From Streptomyces monomycini (GTDB lineage: Bacteria > Actinomycetota > Actinomycetes > Streptomycetales > Streptomycetaceae), in contig NZ_JAFIQY010000055.1 in NCBI RefSeq assembly GCF_022271435.1, positions 1 through 52,143 on the forward strand: a stretch of 52,143 nt of DNA. The letters are read 5' to 3'. Numbering within the stretch: the stretch's first letter is position 1; each line of letters begins with the position of its first letter. A program made the position numbers and the translations under genes. The notes beneath the pieces are model-generated. The model searched no databases, was not told where the DNA came from, and worked only from the letters and a program-made list of their open reading frames with translations. Shown piece by piece: positions 22,405 to 31,315 of this stretch.

Positions 22405-22737
22405 ATGGCTAGGCACGACTTCTTCGCCCGGTTCGGCATATCTCCGGCCCGGCTGGCGGCCAGGGTTGCCGCCGCGGGTCTGTGGTGGTGGGCCGTACTG
22501 CGGCTGACGCTGTGGCCGGGCACACAAGGGATCGTCGAGGGAGCGGTGGCGGCCGGAGGGTGGGGGCTGAGCCTGTTGCCGGTGCACTGCGTGCCGTGGG
22601 CGGACCGGATGCGGGGGAGGGGCGCGGGCAGGGGACGGGGCGGCAGAGGTGGGAACGGGAACAGGGGCAGGAGGCCGGGTGGGCGGGGTCGGAGCTGGGG
22701 CCGGGAGCGGGGTGGGGGTTCCGGCGGCTGGTGGTAG
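22405..22737 (+). CDS. small membrane protein with an Arg-Gly-rich tail
   Basis: 110 aa from ATG 22405, with GGAGGAGG about 7 nt upstream. The first 65 residues hold one or two hydrophobic segments (about 20-36, LAARVAAAGLWWWAVLRLTL; about 45-60, weaker). The last 43 residues are almost all Arg, Gly, Asn, Ser and Trp in RGG-like repeats (GRGAGRGRGGRGG), with a Trp-Trp end. RGG tracts commonly bind RNA or acidic partners. Function unknown. The strong SD supports translation, though the exact C-terminal length depends on an error-free G-rich sequence. Confidence 0.55.
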   Translation: MARHDFFARFGISPARLAARVAAAGLWWWAVLRLTLWPGTQGIVEGAVAAGGWGLSLLPVHCVPWADRMRGRGAGRGRGGRGGNGNRGRRPGGRGRSWGRERGGGSGGWW

Positions 22738-22974
22738 GGGGAGAAGGGGGATGGGAGTGGGAGAGAGGGAAGGTCACCTGATTGGCCGAAGGGGCGGGAG
22801 GCCGGGCGGGCGGGGGTGCCGGGGGCGGCGCGGGGCAGCCGGGTGGCGGCGCGGTAGGGATTTCTTCCGTGACGTGACGTGACGTGACGGAGCGGGGCGT
22901 GGCGTGGCGGTGGCGGTGCTACGGGGTGACGAGGGCGGCGGCGCGTACGGGAAAGGGCACGAGGTGACGCGGCG
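22738..22974. other. G-rich intergenic stretch with GTGAC repeats
   Basis: No gene is seen. The plus strand is dense in G-runs from about 22600 to 22860. A short GTGAC tandem array lies at about 22866-22888. This sits at the convergent junction between the small membrane protein and nei. Confidence 0.5.
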
Positions 22975-23811
22975 TCAGGCGCCTTGCGCCGGAGCGGCCT
23001 TGTCGCCCTTCGACGCCGCCCCGTCCTCCTCCGGCTGGCAGGTGGGGCACCAGTAGGTGACGCGTTCCTGGGTGGGCGGGCCCTGTTCTCCCGTACGGAT
23101 CGGTGTACCGCAGCGGAAGCAGGGGCGGCCCGCGCGGCCGTAGACCCACTGGCGGCGGTCCGGGCGGGCGCTCGGCGTCGTGACGCGGGCGAGGCGGTCC
23201 TTGTTGGCTTCCAGGAGCTTCTTGGCGAGGGTCGTCGCGCGTTCCGGCGTCGGCAGACGGCCGACCGGGAGCCAGGGGGAGGCGCGCAGCAGGAAGCACA
23301 GTTCGCACTTGAAGACGTTGCCGATGCCGGCCAGGTTGCGCTGGTCGAGCAGGGCCTCGCCGAGGGGGCGGGCGGGGTCGGCGAGCAGGCGGCGCAGGGC
23401 CTCGGCCGGGTCCCAGTCGGGGCCGAGCAGGTCGGGGCCCAGGTGGCCCACGGCGTCGTCCTCGTCGGCGGTGCGCAGGAGTTCGAGGACGGGGAGGCGG
23501 TAGCCGACGGCGGTGCGGTCGGCGGTGGCGAGGACCGCGCGGATCTGGTGGGCGGGGCCGCCCCGCCAGCGCTCGGCGGGCGCGTAGATCTTCCAGGCGC
23601 CGTCCATGCGCAAGTGGGAGTGGAGGGTCAGTCCGCCTTCGACGCGGGTGAGGAGGTGCTTGCCGCGCGGGACCACCTCCAGGACCGTACGGCCGGACAG
23701 GTCGGTGGTGGCGAGCTTCGGCACGCGCAGGTCGGATCGGGTCAGCGGCTTGCCGGCCAGCGCTTCGTGCAGACGGCGGGCGGTACGCCAAACGGTGTCG
23801 CCTTCGGGCAT
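22975..23811 (-). CDS. nei: Nei/Fpg-family DNA glycosylase (Nei2 type)
   Basis: 278 aa from ATG 23811. The mature N-terminus Pro2-Glu3 (MPEGDTVWRT) supplies the catalytic proline. A helix-two-turn-helix follows (LLDQRNLAGIGNVFKCE), and a C-terminal zinc finger has CFRCG and YWCPTCQ. It removes oxidised bases and nicks the strand by beta/delta elimination. The tail after the zinc finger is short and charged. CACAAT lies 6 nt before the ATG and no SD is present, suggesting leaderless translation. It lies just downstream of lhr on the same strand, a pairing also found in other actinobacteria. Confidence 0.9.
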   Translation of the reverse strand: MPEGDTVWRTARRLHEALAGKPLTRSDLRVPKLATTDLSGRTVLEVVPRGKHLLTRVEGGLTLHSHLRMDGAWKIYAPAERWRGGPAHQIRAVLATADRTAVGYRLPVLELLRTADEDDAVGHLGPDLLGPDWDPAEALRRLLADPARPLGEALLDQRNLAGIGNVFKCELCFLLRASPWLPVGRLPTPERATTLAKKLLEANKDRLARVTTPSARPDRRQWVYGRAGRPCFRCGTPIRTGEQGPPTQERVTYWCPTCQPEEDGAASKGDKAAPAQGA

Positions 23812-23835
23812 GGGGACATTGTGCCGGGTGGGGAC

Positions 23836-23863
23836 GGGCTGCGGGCTGCGGGCTGCGGGCTGC
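23836..23863. repeat. 7-bp tandem repeat upstream of nei
   Basis: Four perfect GGGCTGC copies, followed by degenerate GGGGCTGGATGTG repeats to about 23922. They lie in the lhr-nei gap, immediately upstream of the nei promoter position. Confidence 0.8.
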
Positions 23864-23972
23864 GGGTGGAAGCCGGAAGAGGGGGCTGGATGTGGGGGTT
23901 GGGTGTGGGGGCTGGATGTGGCGCCCCGGCACGAGGTACGGAAGCGGTCTGCGGTCGGCCGCGTCATGACGG

Positions 23973-26900
23973 TCACGGCCGGAGGCGGAAGCCGCGTGGT
24001 GTGGGGTGGAAACCGGCGGCCTCCAGGGCAGGGGCGAGCGGGGCGGTCAGGGCGGCGACGCCGTTGACGCGCTCCACGGTGATCGTGCCGAGAGCGCCCG
24101 CGCGGGCCGCGTCGGTGAGCGCTTCGAGGGCGAGCCGCAGGCGGGTGCCGGCGGGGGAGCCGCTGTCGGGTGCGGTGCCGTCGGCGGCGTGTGTCCAGGC
24201 CAGCAGGGTCTTGCCGCCGCGTTCCATGTAGAGCGTCAGTTCGCCGTCGACGAGGACGACCAGGGAGCCCGCCTTGCGGCCCGGTTTGTGCGTCGAGCCG
24301 TCGGGCGGCTCGGGCCAGGACAGGGCGGCTCCGTACGCGTTCGCCGGGTCGGCGGCGGCCAGTACCAGGGCCCGCTGCGGTCCGGCGGAGCGGCGGTCCC
24401 CCGGGCCGTCCTGGGCGTACTCGTCGGCGACCCGCTCGCGGCCGGTGTTGACGGCGCGGAGCCGGTCGACCGCACCGTCCATCGCGAACTGCGCCGCTCC
24501 CAGCCCTTCGACCACATAGCCGCGCCGGGCCTGTCCGGTCTCCTCGAAGACGGCCAGGACGCGGTAGGCCGCGGAGAAGCCGCCCTCGACGCCTTCGGCG
24601 GCCACGGCGCCACGGGTGACGACGCCGTGGCGGTCCAGGAGGGCGCGCGCCAGGGCGTGGGCGCGGTGGGTGGGGTCCGGCTCGGGGGCGGGGAGCAGCG
24701 ACCAGCGGCCGGCGACGGTCGGCGGGCCGGAGCGGGAGGCCGTGGGGCGGCCCGTACGGCCGGTGGCGGCGGTCAGCGTGCCGTACCGGCCGCGGGGGAC
24801 CGCGCGCTTGGCGCGGTGGGCGGTGGAGCCGGACGTGCGGCCCGAGCCGAGGAGGGACCGGAGCGGGGCGAGGGTGTCGTTGGTGAGGCGGCCGGACCAG
24901 GCCAGGTCCCACAGGGCGTCGGCGAGTTGGGGGTCGGTCGCCTCGGGGTGGGTGGTGGCGCGGACCTGGTCGGCGAGCTGGCGGAAGAAGAGGCCGTAGC
25001 CGGGGGCGAGGGCCTGGAGGACGGACTCGTGCAGGGGGGACAGCTCCAGCGGGTGCGGTGGCGGCAGGAGCAGCGGGGCGGTGTCGGCGAGGTAGAGGGA
25101 CACCCAGCCGTCCTTGCCGGGCAGCGCTCCCGCGCCGGCCCACAGCACTTCGCCGGTGGAGGTCAGCTCGTCCAGCAACGCCGGGGCGTAGTCGCCGACC
25201 CGGGACGGCAGGACCAGCTTCTCCAGGGCGGAGGCGGGCACGGACGCGCCTTGCAGCTGCTCGACGGCGCGGACCAGGCCGTCGATGCCGCGCAGGCCGT
25301 ACGAGCCGCCGCGCCGCGCCGCCGCACCGTGGTGTGCCGGGGGGAGCAGGGGCCCCACCTGCTGCCACTGCGGGAGGAAGGACGCGAGGGCGGCGGGCGG
25401 TACGGGCTCCAGCTCGTGCCGCAGCGCGGCCAGGGAGCGGCGGCGCAGGCGGCGCAGCACCTGGGCGTCGCACCATTCCTGGCCGATGCCGGAGGGGTGG
25501 AATTCACCCTGGACGACGCGGCCGGCCGCGGCCAGGCGCTGTAGGGCGCCGTCGGTGACGGCCGTGCCGAGGCCGAAGCGGGTGGCGGCCTGCTCGGAGG
25601 TGAACGGGCCGTGCGTACGGGCATAGCGGGACAGGAGGTCGCCGAGCGGGTCCTTGACGGGCTCGGTGAACGACTCCGGGACGCCCACGGGCAGGGCCGT
25701 GCCCAGGGCGTCGCGCAGCCGGCCCGCGTCCTCGATCGCGGCCCAGTGGTCCCGGCCGGCGATCCGGACCGTGATGGCCCGGCGGGCCGACGCCAGCTCC
25801 CGGACCCATCCGGACTCGGCGCCGCGCTCGGCCAGCTCCTCGTCGGTCAGCGGGCCGAGCATCCGCAGCAGGTCGGCGACGCCTTCCGCGTCCTTGACCC
25901 GGCGGTCCTCGGTGCGCCACTGCAGCTCGCTCTCCAGCTCGGCCAGGACGTCGGCGTCGAGCAGTTCCCGCAGTTCGGCCTGGCCGAGCAGCTCGGCCAG
26001 CAGCCGGGAATCCAGGGAGAGGGCGGCGGCCCGGCGCTCGGCGAGGGGGGAGTCGCCCTCGTACAGGAACTGGGCCACGTACCCGAACAGCAGGGAGCGG
26101 GCGAAGGGGGAGGGCTCGGGCGTGGTGACCTCGACGAGGCGGACCCGGCGGGCCTCGATGTCCCCCATCAGCTCGGTCAGGCCGGGTACGTCGAAGACGT
26201 CCTGGAGGCATTCGCGGACGGCTTCCAGCACGATCGGGAACGACCCGAACTCGCCCGCCACCTGGAGGAGCTGGGACGCGCGCTGCCGCTGCTGCCACAG
26301 GGGGGTGCGCTTGCCGGGGTTGCGGCGGGGCAGCAGCAGGGCGCGGGCCGCGCACTCGCGGAACCGGGAGGCGAACAGGGCCGAGCCGCCCACCTGGTCC
26401 GTGACCACCTGGTCGACCTCGCCCTTGTCGAAGACGACGTCGGCGGCGCCCACGGGGGACTGCTCGGGGTCGTACTCCATGCCGCGGGCCGCCGGGTCGA
26501 AGTCGCCGGTGTCGCTGTCGAGCAGGTCCAGACCCATCAGGTCGGCGTCCGGCAGGCGCAGCACGATGCCGTCGTCGGCGTGCATGACCTGCGCATCCAT
26601 GCCGTAGCGCTCGGAGAGGCGGGCGCCGAGGGCGAGCGCCCAGGGGGCGTGCACCTGCGCGCCGAACGGGGAGTGCACCACCACCCGCCAGTCGCCCAGC
26701 TCGTCGCGGAAGCGCTCGACGACGATCGTGCGGTCGTCCGGCACATGGCCGCAGGCCTGCTTCTGCTCGGCGAGGTACGCGAGGACGTTGCCCGTCGCCC
26801 AGTCGTCCAGGCCGGCGGCGGCCAGCCGCTCTCGGGCGGCCTCCGGAGCGAGCGCGCCGATCTCGCGGAGGAACGCGCCGAGCGCGCGGCCCAGTTCGAG

Positions 26901-28784
26901 CGGGCGGCCGAGCTGGTCGCCCTTCCAGAAGGGCAGCCTGCCGGGCACGCCGGGAGCCGGGGAGACCAGCACCCGGTCACGGGTGATGTCCTCGATGCGC
27001 CAAGACGTCGTACCGAGGGTGAAGACATCGCCGACGCGGGACTCGTAGACCATCTCCTCGTCCAGTTCGCCCACCCGTCGCCCACCACCCCGGCCGGAGG
27101 CACCGCGCGCCGCGGTGTCCGACGAGCCGCCGCCCTTCGCCGGTTCGGAGCCGGCCAGGAAGACGCCGAAGAGGCCCCGGTCGGGAATCGTGCCGCCGGA
27201 GGTGACGGCCAGCCGCTGGGCACCGGGGCGCCCGGTGACCGTCTGCGCCACCCGGTCCCACACGACGCGCGGCCGCAGCTCGGCGAAGGCGTCGGACGGA
27301 TAGCGGCCCGCGAGCATGTCCAGCACGCCGTTGAACGCCGACTCGGGCAGCGCCGCGAAGGAGGCGGACCGGCGGACCAGGGCCAGCAGCTCGGTCACGT
27401 CCCAGGTGTCCATCGAGGCCATCGCGACCAGCTGCTGGGCCAGCACGTCGAGCGGGTTGGCGGGGACGCGCAGCGACTCGATGGACCCGGCGCGCATCCG
27501 CTCCGTGACCACCGCGGCCTGCACGAGGTCGCCGCGGTACTTGGGGAAGACCACGCCCCGGGACACCGCGCCGACCTGATGGCCGGCGCGGCCGACCCGC
27601 TGGAGGCCGGAGGCCACCGACGGCGGTGACTCGACCTGCACCACCAGGTCGACCGCGCCCATGTCGATCCCCAGCTCCAGGCTGGACGTGGCGACCACGG
27701 CCGGCAGCCGGCCCGCCTTCAGGTCCTCCTCCACCTGGGCGCGCTGCTCCTTGGACACCGAGCCGTGGTGGGCGCGGGCCAGCAGCGCGGGCGCCCCCTT
27801 GGCGGCACCGGCCTCCGCCATCAGCTCGGCGGGGGAGTGGTTCTCGGGCAGCGCCTCGCCGGTGGCGCGCTCGTACGCGATCTCGTTGAGCCGGTTGCAC
27901 AGGCGCTCGGCGAGGCGCCGGGAGTTGGCGAAGACGATCGTCGAGCGGTGCGCCTGCACCAGATCGGCGATCTTCTCCTCGACATGCGGCCAGATGGAGG
28001 GCTTCTCACCGGTGTCGCCCTCCTGGACGGGGGAGCCGCCCAGCTCGCCCAGGTCCTCGACGGGGACGACCACCGACAGGTCGAACTCCTTGCCGGACGG
28101 CGGCTGGACGATCTCCACCCGGCGCTGCGGCGACAGATAGCGGGCGACCTCCTCCACCGGGCGCACGGTCGCCGACAGGCCGATGCGCCGGGCCGGACGC
28201 TCCAGCAGATGGTCGAGCCGCTCCAGGGAGAGCGCGAGGTGGGCGCCGCGCTTCGTGCCCGCGACGGCATGCACCTCGTCCACGATGACCGTCTCGACGC
28301 CTTCCAGGGCTTCCCGGGCCGAGGAGGTCAGCATCAGGAAGAGCGACTCCGGGGTGGTGATGAGGATGTCCGGCGGCCGGTTGGCGATCGCCCGGCGCTC
28401 GGCGGCCGGGGTGTCGCCGGAGCGGATGCCCACCCGGATGTCGGGCTCCGGCAGCCCGAGACGCACGGACTCCTGGCGGATGCCGGTCAACGGGCTGCGC
28501 AGGTTGCGCTCGACGTCGACCGCCAGGGCCTTCAGCGGGGAGACGTACAGCACGCGGCAGCGCTTCTTCGGCTCGGCGGGCACCGGGACGCTCGCGAGCC
28601 GGTCGAGCGAGGCGAGGAAGGCGGCCAGCGTCTTGCCGGAGCCGGTCGGCGCGACCACCAGCACGTCCGAACCCTCGCCGATGGCCCGCCAGGCACCCTC
28701 CTGCGCGGCGGTGGGCGCGCGGAACGCCCCCGTGAACCAGTCGCGGGTCGCGGGGGAGAACGAGTCGAGCGCTGCCTTGGCCAT
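23973..28784 (-). CDS. lhr: large ATP-dependent helicase Lhr
   Basis: 1603 aa from ATG 28784; an in-frame ATG at 28793 overlaps the -10 element and is disfavoured. It is an SF2 helicase: Walker A APTGSGKTLAAFLASL near residue 47, DEVH box in VIVDEVHAVAGTKRG, a C-terminal RecA domain with TSSLELGIDMG and QRVGRAGHQVG, then the winged-helix and Lhr-CTD regions that make the family about 1500 aa. It is a 3'-5' DNA-repair helicase, induced by DNA damage in mycobacteria. A RecA-NDp-type promoter precedes it, placing the transcript start at or next to ATG 28784. Pro/Gly-rich linkers occur (about residues 570-585, and 1300-1370). Confidence 0.93.
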   Translation of the reverse strand: MAKAALDSFSPATRDWFTGAFRAPTAAQEGAWRAIGEGSDVLVVAPTGSGKTLAAFLASLDRLASVPVPAEPKKRCRVLYVSPLKALAVDVERNLRSPLTGIRQESVRLGLPEPDIRVGIRSGDTPAAERRAIANRPPDILITTPESLFLMLTSSAREALEGVETVIVDEVHAVAGTKRGAHLALSLERLDHLLERPARRIGLSATVRPVEEVARYLSPQRRVEIVQPPSGKEFDLSVVVPVEDLGELGGSPVQEGDTGEKPSIWPHVEEKIADLVQAHRSTIVFANSRRLAERLCNRLNEIAYERATGEALPENHSPAELMAEAGAAKGAPALLARAHHGSVSKEQRAQVEEDLKAGRLPAVVATSSLELGIDMGAVDLVVQVESPPSVASGLQRVGRAGHQVGAVSRGVVFPKYRGDLVQAAVVTERMRAGSIESLRVPANPLDVLAQQLVAMASMDTWDVTELLALVRRSASFAALPESAFNGVLDMLAGRYPSDAFAELRPRVVWDRVAQTVTGRPGAQRLAVTSGGTIPDRGLFGVFLAGSEPAKGGGSSDTAARGASGRGGGRRVGELDEEMVYESRVGDVFTLGTTSWRIEDITRDRVLVSPAPGVPGRLPFWKGDQLGRPLELGRALGAFLREIGALAPEAARERLAAAGLDDWATGNVLAYLAEQKQACGHVPDDRTIVVERFRDELGDWRVVVHSPFGAQVHAPWALALGARLSERYGMDAQVMHADDGIVLRLPDADLMGLDLLDSDTGDFDPAARGMEYDPEQSPVGAADVVFDKGEVDQVVTDQVGGSALFASRFRECAARALLLPRRNPGKRTPLWQQRQRASQLLQVAGEFGSFPIVLEAVRECLQDVFDVPGLTELMGDIEARRVRLVEVTTPEPSPFARSLLFGYVAQFLYEGDSPLAERRAAALSLDSRLLAELLGQAELRELLDADVLAELESELQWRTEDRRVKDAEGVADLLRMLGPLTDEELAERGAESGWVRELASARRAITVRIAGRDHWAAIEDAGRLRDALGTALPVGVPESFTEPVKDPLGDLLSRYARTHGPFTSEQAATRFGLGTAVTDGALQRLAAAGRVVQGEFHPSGIGQEWCDAQVLRRLRRRSLAALRHELEPVPPAALASFLPQWQQVGPLLPPAHHGAAARRGGSYGLRGIDGLVRAVEQLQGASVPASALEKLVLPSRVGDYAPALLDELTSTGEVLWAGAGALPGKDGWVSLYLADTAPLLLPPPHPLELSPLHESVLQALAPGYGLFFRQLADQVRATTHPEATDPQLADALWDLAWSGRLTNDTLAPLRSLLGSGRTSGSTAHRAKRAVPRGRYGTLTAATGRTGRPTASRSGPPTVAGRWSLLPAPEPDPTHRAHALARALLDRHGVVTRGAVAAEGVEGGFSAAYRVLAVFEETGQARRGYVVEGLGAAQFAMDGAVDRLRAVNTGRERVADEYAQDGPGDRRSAGPQRALVLAAADPANAYGAALSWPEPPDGSTHKPGRKAGSLVVLVDGELTLYMERGGKTLLAWTHAADGTAPDSGSPAGTRLRLALEALTDAARAGALGTITVERVNGVAALTAPLAPALEAAGFHPTPRGFRLRP

Positions 28785-28791
28785 GTCCCCC

Positions 28792-28814
28792 ATCGTGCAA
28801 CGGACCACTGACAA
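28792..28814 (-). promoter_or_regulatory. RecA-NDp (PafBC-type) promoter of lhr
   Basis: On the minus strand TTGTCAGTG (28814-28806), an 8-nt spacer, then CACGAT (28797-28792). This equals the mycobacterial/streptomycete damage promoter TTGTCRGTG-N8-TANNNT except for one base in the -10. The -10 ends 7 nt before ATG 28784. The nine-base block is identical to the one at recA in this window. Confidence 0.75.
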
Positions 28815-28927
28815 TCGCCGGTGACCCGCCGTTCACCTGCGCTGATGCGGGCGAGCGGCGGCGGTCGGCGCCGTCCACGTGCCGGACGGACCGCCCCCGG
28901 CAGGCCGGGCCGCAGCACAATTGAGCC

Positions 28928-29908
28928 ATGACGGGGCACGGGGCGGCGGACACGCGGGGCGCGGAAGGCGGGCCGGGCCCGCCGTTCGCGGTGGCGGCAG
29001 GCGCGGGAGCCGGTACGGGCGGGCCTCCGGCCGCGGCGCCCGCCGGCCGCAAGGGCGGCGAGTGGGCCCGGCACTGGCAGTACGCCGAACTCCCCGGCCT
29101 GGACCTGCTGCGCGCCCGCTACGTACGGCACTCCTTCCCCCGCCACTCCCACGACGGTTACGTCCTGGGCGCCGTCACCGGCGGCGTCGAGCGGGTCGGA
29201 CTGCCGGGCGGCATCACGGACGCCGGGCACGGCGGCATCATCATGATCAACCCTGAGGTGCCGCACACCGCGCAGGCCGGTGCGCCGGAGGGCTGGTCGT
29301 ACTCCACGCTCTACCCCTCCGAACAGCTCGTCGCCGGCATCGCGGCCGAGACGACCGGCCTGACCGGCACCGCCGCGTTCACCGAGCCCCTCGTCGACGA
29401 CACCCTCGCCGTCCACCTCGTCAACGGTGTGCACCGCGCGGCCGAGGAAGGCAACGCGCTGGCCGCCGACAGCCTGCTGCGCATCGTGGTGGCCCGGCTG
29501 CTGCGGCGCCACGGCGGCCCGCTGCCGACCCGTATGCCCGCCACAGCGGGAGCCCGTACCGCCGAGCGCGCCAGAGCGCTCCTGGAAGCACGGCTGACCG
29601 CGCCACCGACCCTGGAGCACCTGGCCCGGGAACTGGGCACCAGCCCGTTCGCCCTGCTGCGCGCCTTCAAGAACGCGTACGGGATGCCGCCGCACGCCTG
29701 GCTCACGAACGCCCGCATACGCCGGGCGCGCCGGCTCCTGGAAGCCGGCACGGCACCGGCGGACGCCGCCGTCGCCGTCGGGTTCACCGACCAGCCGCAC
29801 CTGAACCGGCACTTCACCCGGATCGTGGGTGTGCCGCCGGGCGCGTACCGGCGTGAGCGGGCGGGCGGCGCAAGAACGTACAAGACCGCGGGGGAGGGCG
29901 CTTCCTAG
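28928..29908 (+). CDS. AraC-family transcriptional regulator
   Basis: 326 aa from ATG 28928. A low-complexity Gly/Ala/Pro-rich start (about 1-45) precedes an AraC-type cupin sensor (about 50-190; SFPRHSHDGYVLGAV supplies the His pair) and a double HTH at the C-terminus (about 215-310; LEHLARELGTSPFALLRAFKNAYG, then AVAVGFTDQPHLNRHF). It diverges from lhr and stops 10 nt before azlC. It therefore probably controls the AzlCD exporter in response to an amino acid or similar ligand. CACAAT (28916-28921) is 6 nt before the start without an SD, fitting a leaderless message. Confidence 0.87.
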   Translation: MTGHGAADTRGAEGGPGPPFAVAAGAGAGTGGPPAAAPAGRKGGEWARHWQYAELPGLDLLRARYVRHSFPRHSHDGYVLGAVTGGVERVGLPGGITDAGHGGIIMINPEVPHTAQAGAPEGWSYSTLYPSEQLVAGIAAETTGLTGTAAFTEPLVDDTLAVHLVNGVHRAAEEGNALAADSLLRIVVARLLRRHGGPLPTRMPATAGARTAERARALLEARLTAPPTLEHLARELGTSPFALLRAFKNAYGMPPHAWLTNARIRRARRLLEAGTAPADAAVAVGFTDQPHLNRHFTRIVGVPPGAYRRERAGGARTYKTAGEGAS

Positions 29909-29918
29909 GGTCCGGAGC

Positions 29919-30971
29919 GTGGCACAGGAAACGCAGCGAGAACGCAACCGGCAGTCGCAACAGCACCGAGAGAACCGTACGGAGCAGGAGCTTCGGGAGT
30001 TTCAGGAGCTCCAAGACATCCAAGGCATCGAAGGCATCGAAGACGTCCAAGGCGTCCAAGACATTCATGGGGTCCGAGGGGCCCGAGGGATCAGCGGGAC
30101 TCTAGGGGTCCAAGAGGCCGACGAGTTGCGAGAGGCCGGAAAGTCTCCCAAGACACCCCAAGCGCACCAGACAATCCCATCCCGTCAGCGACACCAGCCG
30201 GAACAGACACATCAACCACGGCCGGCCAAGCCCCCTTCCGCGGTCGTCAGGGACGCGCTCGGCGTCGGTGTCGCCGTCGGGCTGTCCGGCTTCGCCTTCG
30301 GGGTGACCGCGGTGGGCTCGGGCCTCTCGGTGTTGCAGACCTGTGCGCTGAGCCTGCTGGTGTTCACCGGCGCCTCGCAGTTCGCGCTGGTCGGCGCGCT
30401 GGCCGCGGGCGGCAATCCGTTCACCGCCGCGGCCGGGGCGTTCTTCCTGGGCACCCGTAACGCGTTCTACGGACTGCGGCTGTCCGGCCTCCTCGGGCTC
30501 CGGGCCGCGGTCAAGCCGTTCGCCGCCCACTGGGTCATCGACGAGACCTCGGCCGTCACCCTGGTCCAGCCCGACCGGCGCAGCGCACGCCTCGGGTTCG
30601 CGGTCACCGGGCTGACCCTGTACCTCCTGTGGAACCTCACCACGTTCGCCGGGGCCAAGGGTGCCGGGGCCCTTGGCGACCGGGCGGCCTGGGGCCTGGA
30701 CGCGGCCGGTCCCGCGGTCTTCGTGGCGCTGCTGGCTCCCCTGCTCACCTCCGCGGTGGAACGTTTTGCCGCGGGGCTCGCGGTCGTACTGCTGCTGATG
30801 TCGCTGCCGTTGCTGCCGGCGGGTGTGCCGGTCCTGGTCGCGGCGCTCGCCGCGCCGGCGGTCCTGTACGGGGAGGGGCACCGGGCCCGTAAACGTACCG
30901 CTGACCGGCCTGAAACCGGCGCGGATACGCCCGTACGGGGGAACAGCGCGGGAGAGGTGGACGCACGATGA
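29919..30971 (+). CDS. azlC: AzlC-family branched-chain amino acid exporter subunit with long N-terminal extension
   Basis: 350 aa from GTG 29919. The AzlC domain begins only near residue 108 (RDALGVGVAVGLSGFAFGVT) and shows about five hydrophobic segments with TGASQFALVGALAAGG and GTRNAFYGLRLSGLLG. Typical AzlC proteins are about 230 aa, so the first 105 residues are extra: hydrophilic, Gln/Glu/Arg-rich, with a 3-residue repeat (QGI-EGI-EDV-QGV type) encoded by 9-bp repeats (30011-30090). No in-frame start codon was found nearer the domain. AzlC with AzlD exports branched-chain amino acids or analogues. TAGGGT overlapping the araC stop lies 7 nt upstream. Coupling to araC is the alternative. 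Confidence 0.78.
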   Translation: MAQETQRERNRQSQQHRENRTEQELREFQELQDIQGIEGIEDVQGVQDIHGVRGARGISGTLGVQEADELREAGKSPKTPQAHQTIPSRQRHQPEQTHQPRPAKPPSAVVRDALGVGVAVGLSGFAFGVTAVGSGLSVLQTCALSLLVFTGASQFALVGALAAGGNPFTAAAGAFFLGTRNAFYGLRLSGLLGLRAAVKPFAAHWVIDETSAVTLVQPDRRSARLGFAVTGLTLYLLWNLTTFAGAKGAGALGDRAAWGLDAAGPAVFVALLAPLLTSAVERFAAGLAVVLLLMSLPLLPAGVPVLVAALAAPAVLYGEGHRARKRTADRPETGADTPVRGNSAGEVDAR

Positions 30972-31276
30972 GTGTCTGGATCGCGATCGGCGTCACCGCC
31001 GTGGGCTGCTACCTGGTGAAGTACCTCGGCCTCCTGGTACCGGCGGGTGCCCTGGAACGGCCGCTCGTCAAGCGCCTCGCCGCTCTGGTGCCGGTGGCGC
31101 TGCTCGCCGCGCTCACCGCCCAGGAGACCTTCAGCGACGGGCATCAGCTGCTGTTCGACGCCAAGCTGGCGGGCGTCGGTGCCGCGGTGGTCGCGCTGCT
31201 GCTCCGCGCGCCGTTCCTGCTGGTCGTGGCGGTCGCGGTGGCGGTGACGGCGGGGGTACGGGCGCTGGGCGGGTGA
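30968..31276 (+). CDS. azlD: AzlD-family exporter subunit
   Basis: 102 aa. The ATG overlaps the azlC stop (ATGA), the usual arrangement. Three hydrophobic helices are visible: about 1-20 (SVWIAIGVTAVGCYLVKYLGL), 38-52 and 62-98. It is the small partner of AzlC in the membrane. Confidence 0.88.
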   Translation: MSVWIAIGVTAVGCYLVKYLGLLVPAGALERPLVKRLAALVPVALLAALTAQETFSDGHQLLFDAKLAGVGAAVVALLLRAPFLLVVAVAVAVTAGVRALGG

Positions 31277-31315
31277 GGGCACCGGGCGGGTGCGGGAGGC
31301 GAGGACGGGAAGCGG

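Noticed and set aside
24006..28811. Plus-strand frames opposite lhr (512, 672 and 348 codons)
   Set aside because: Shadows of the lhr reading frame with no motif.
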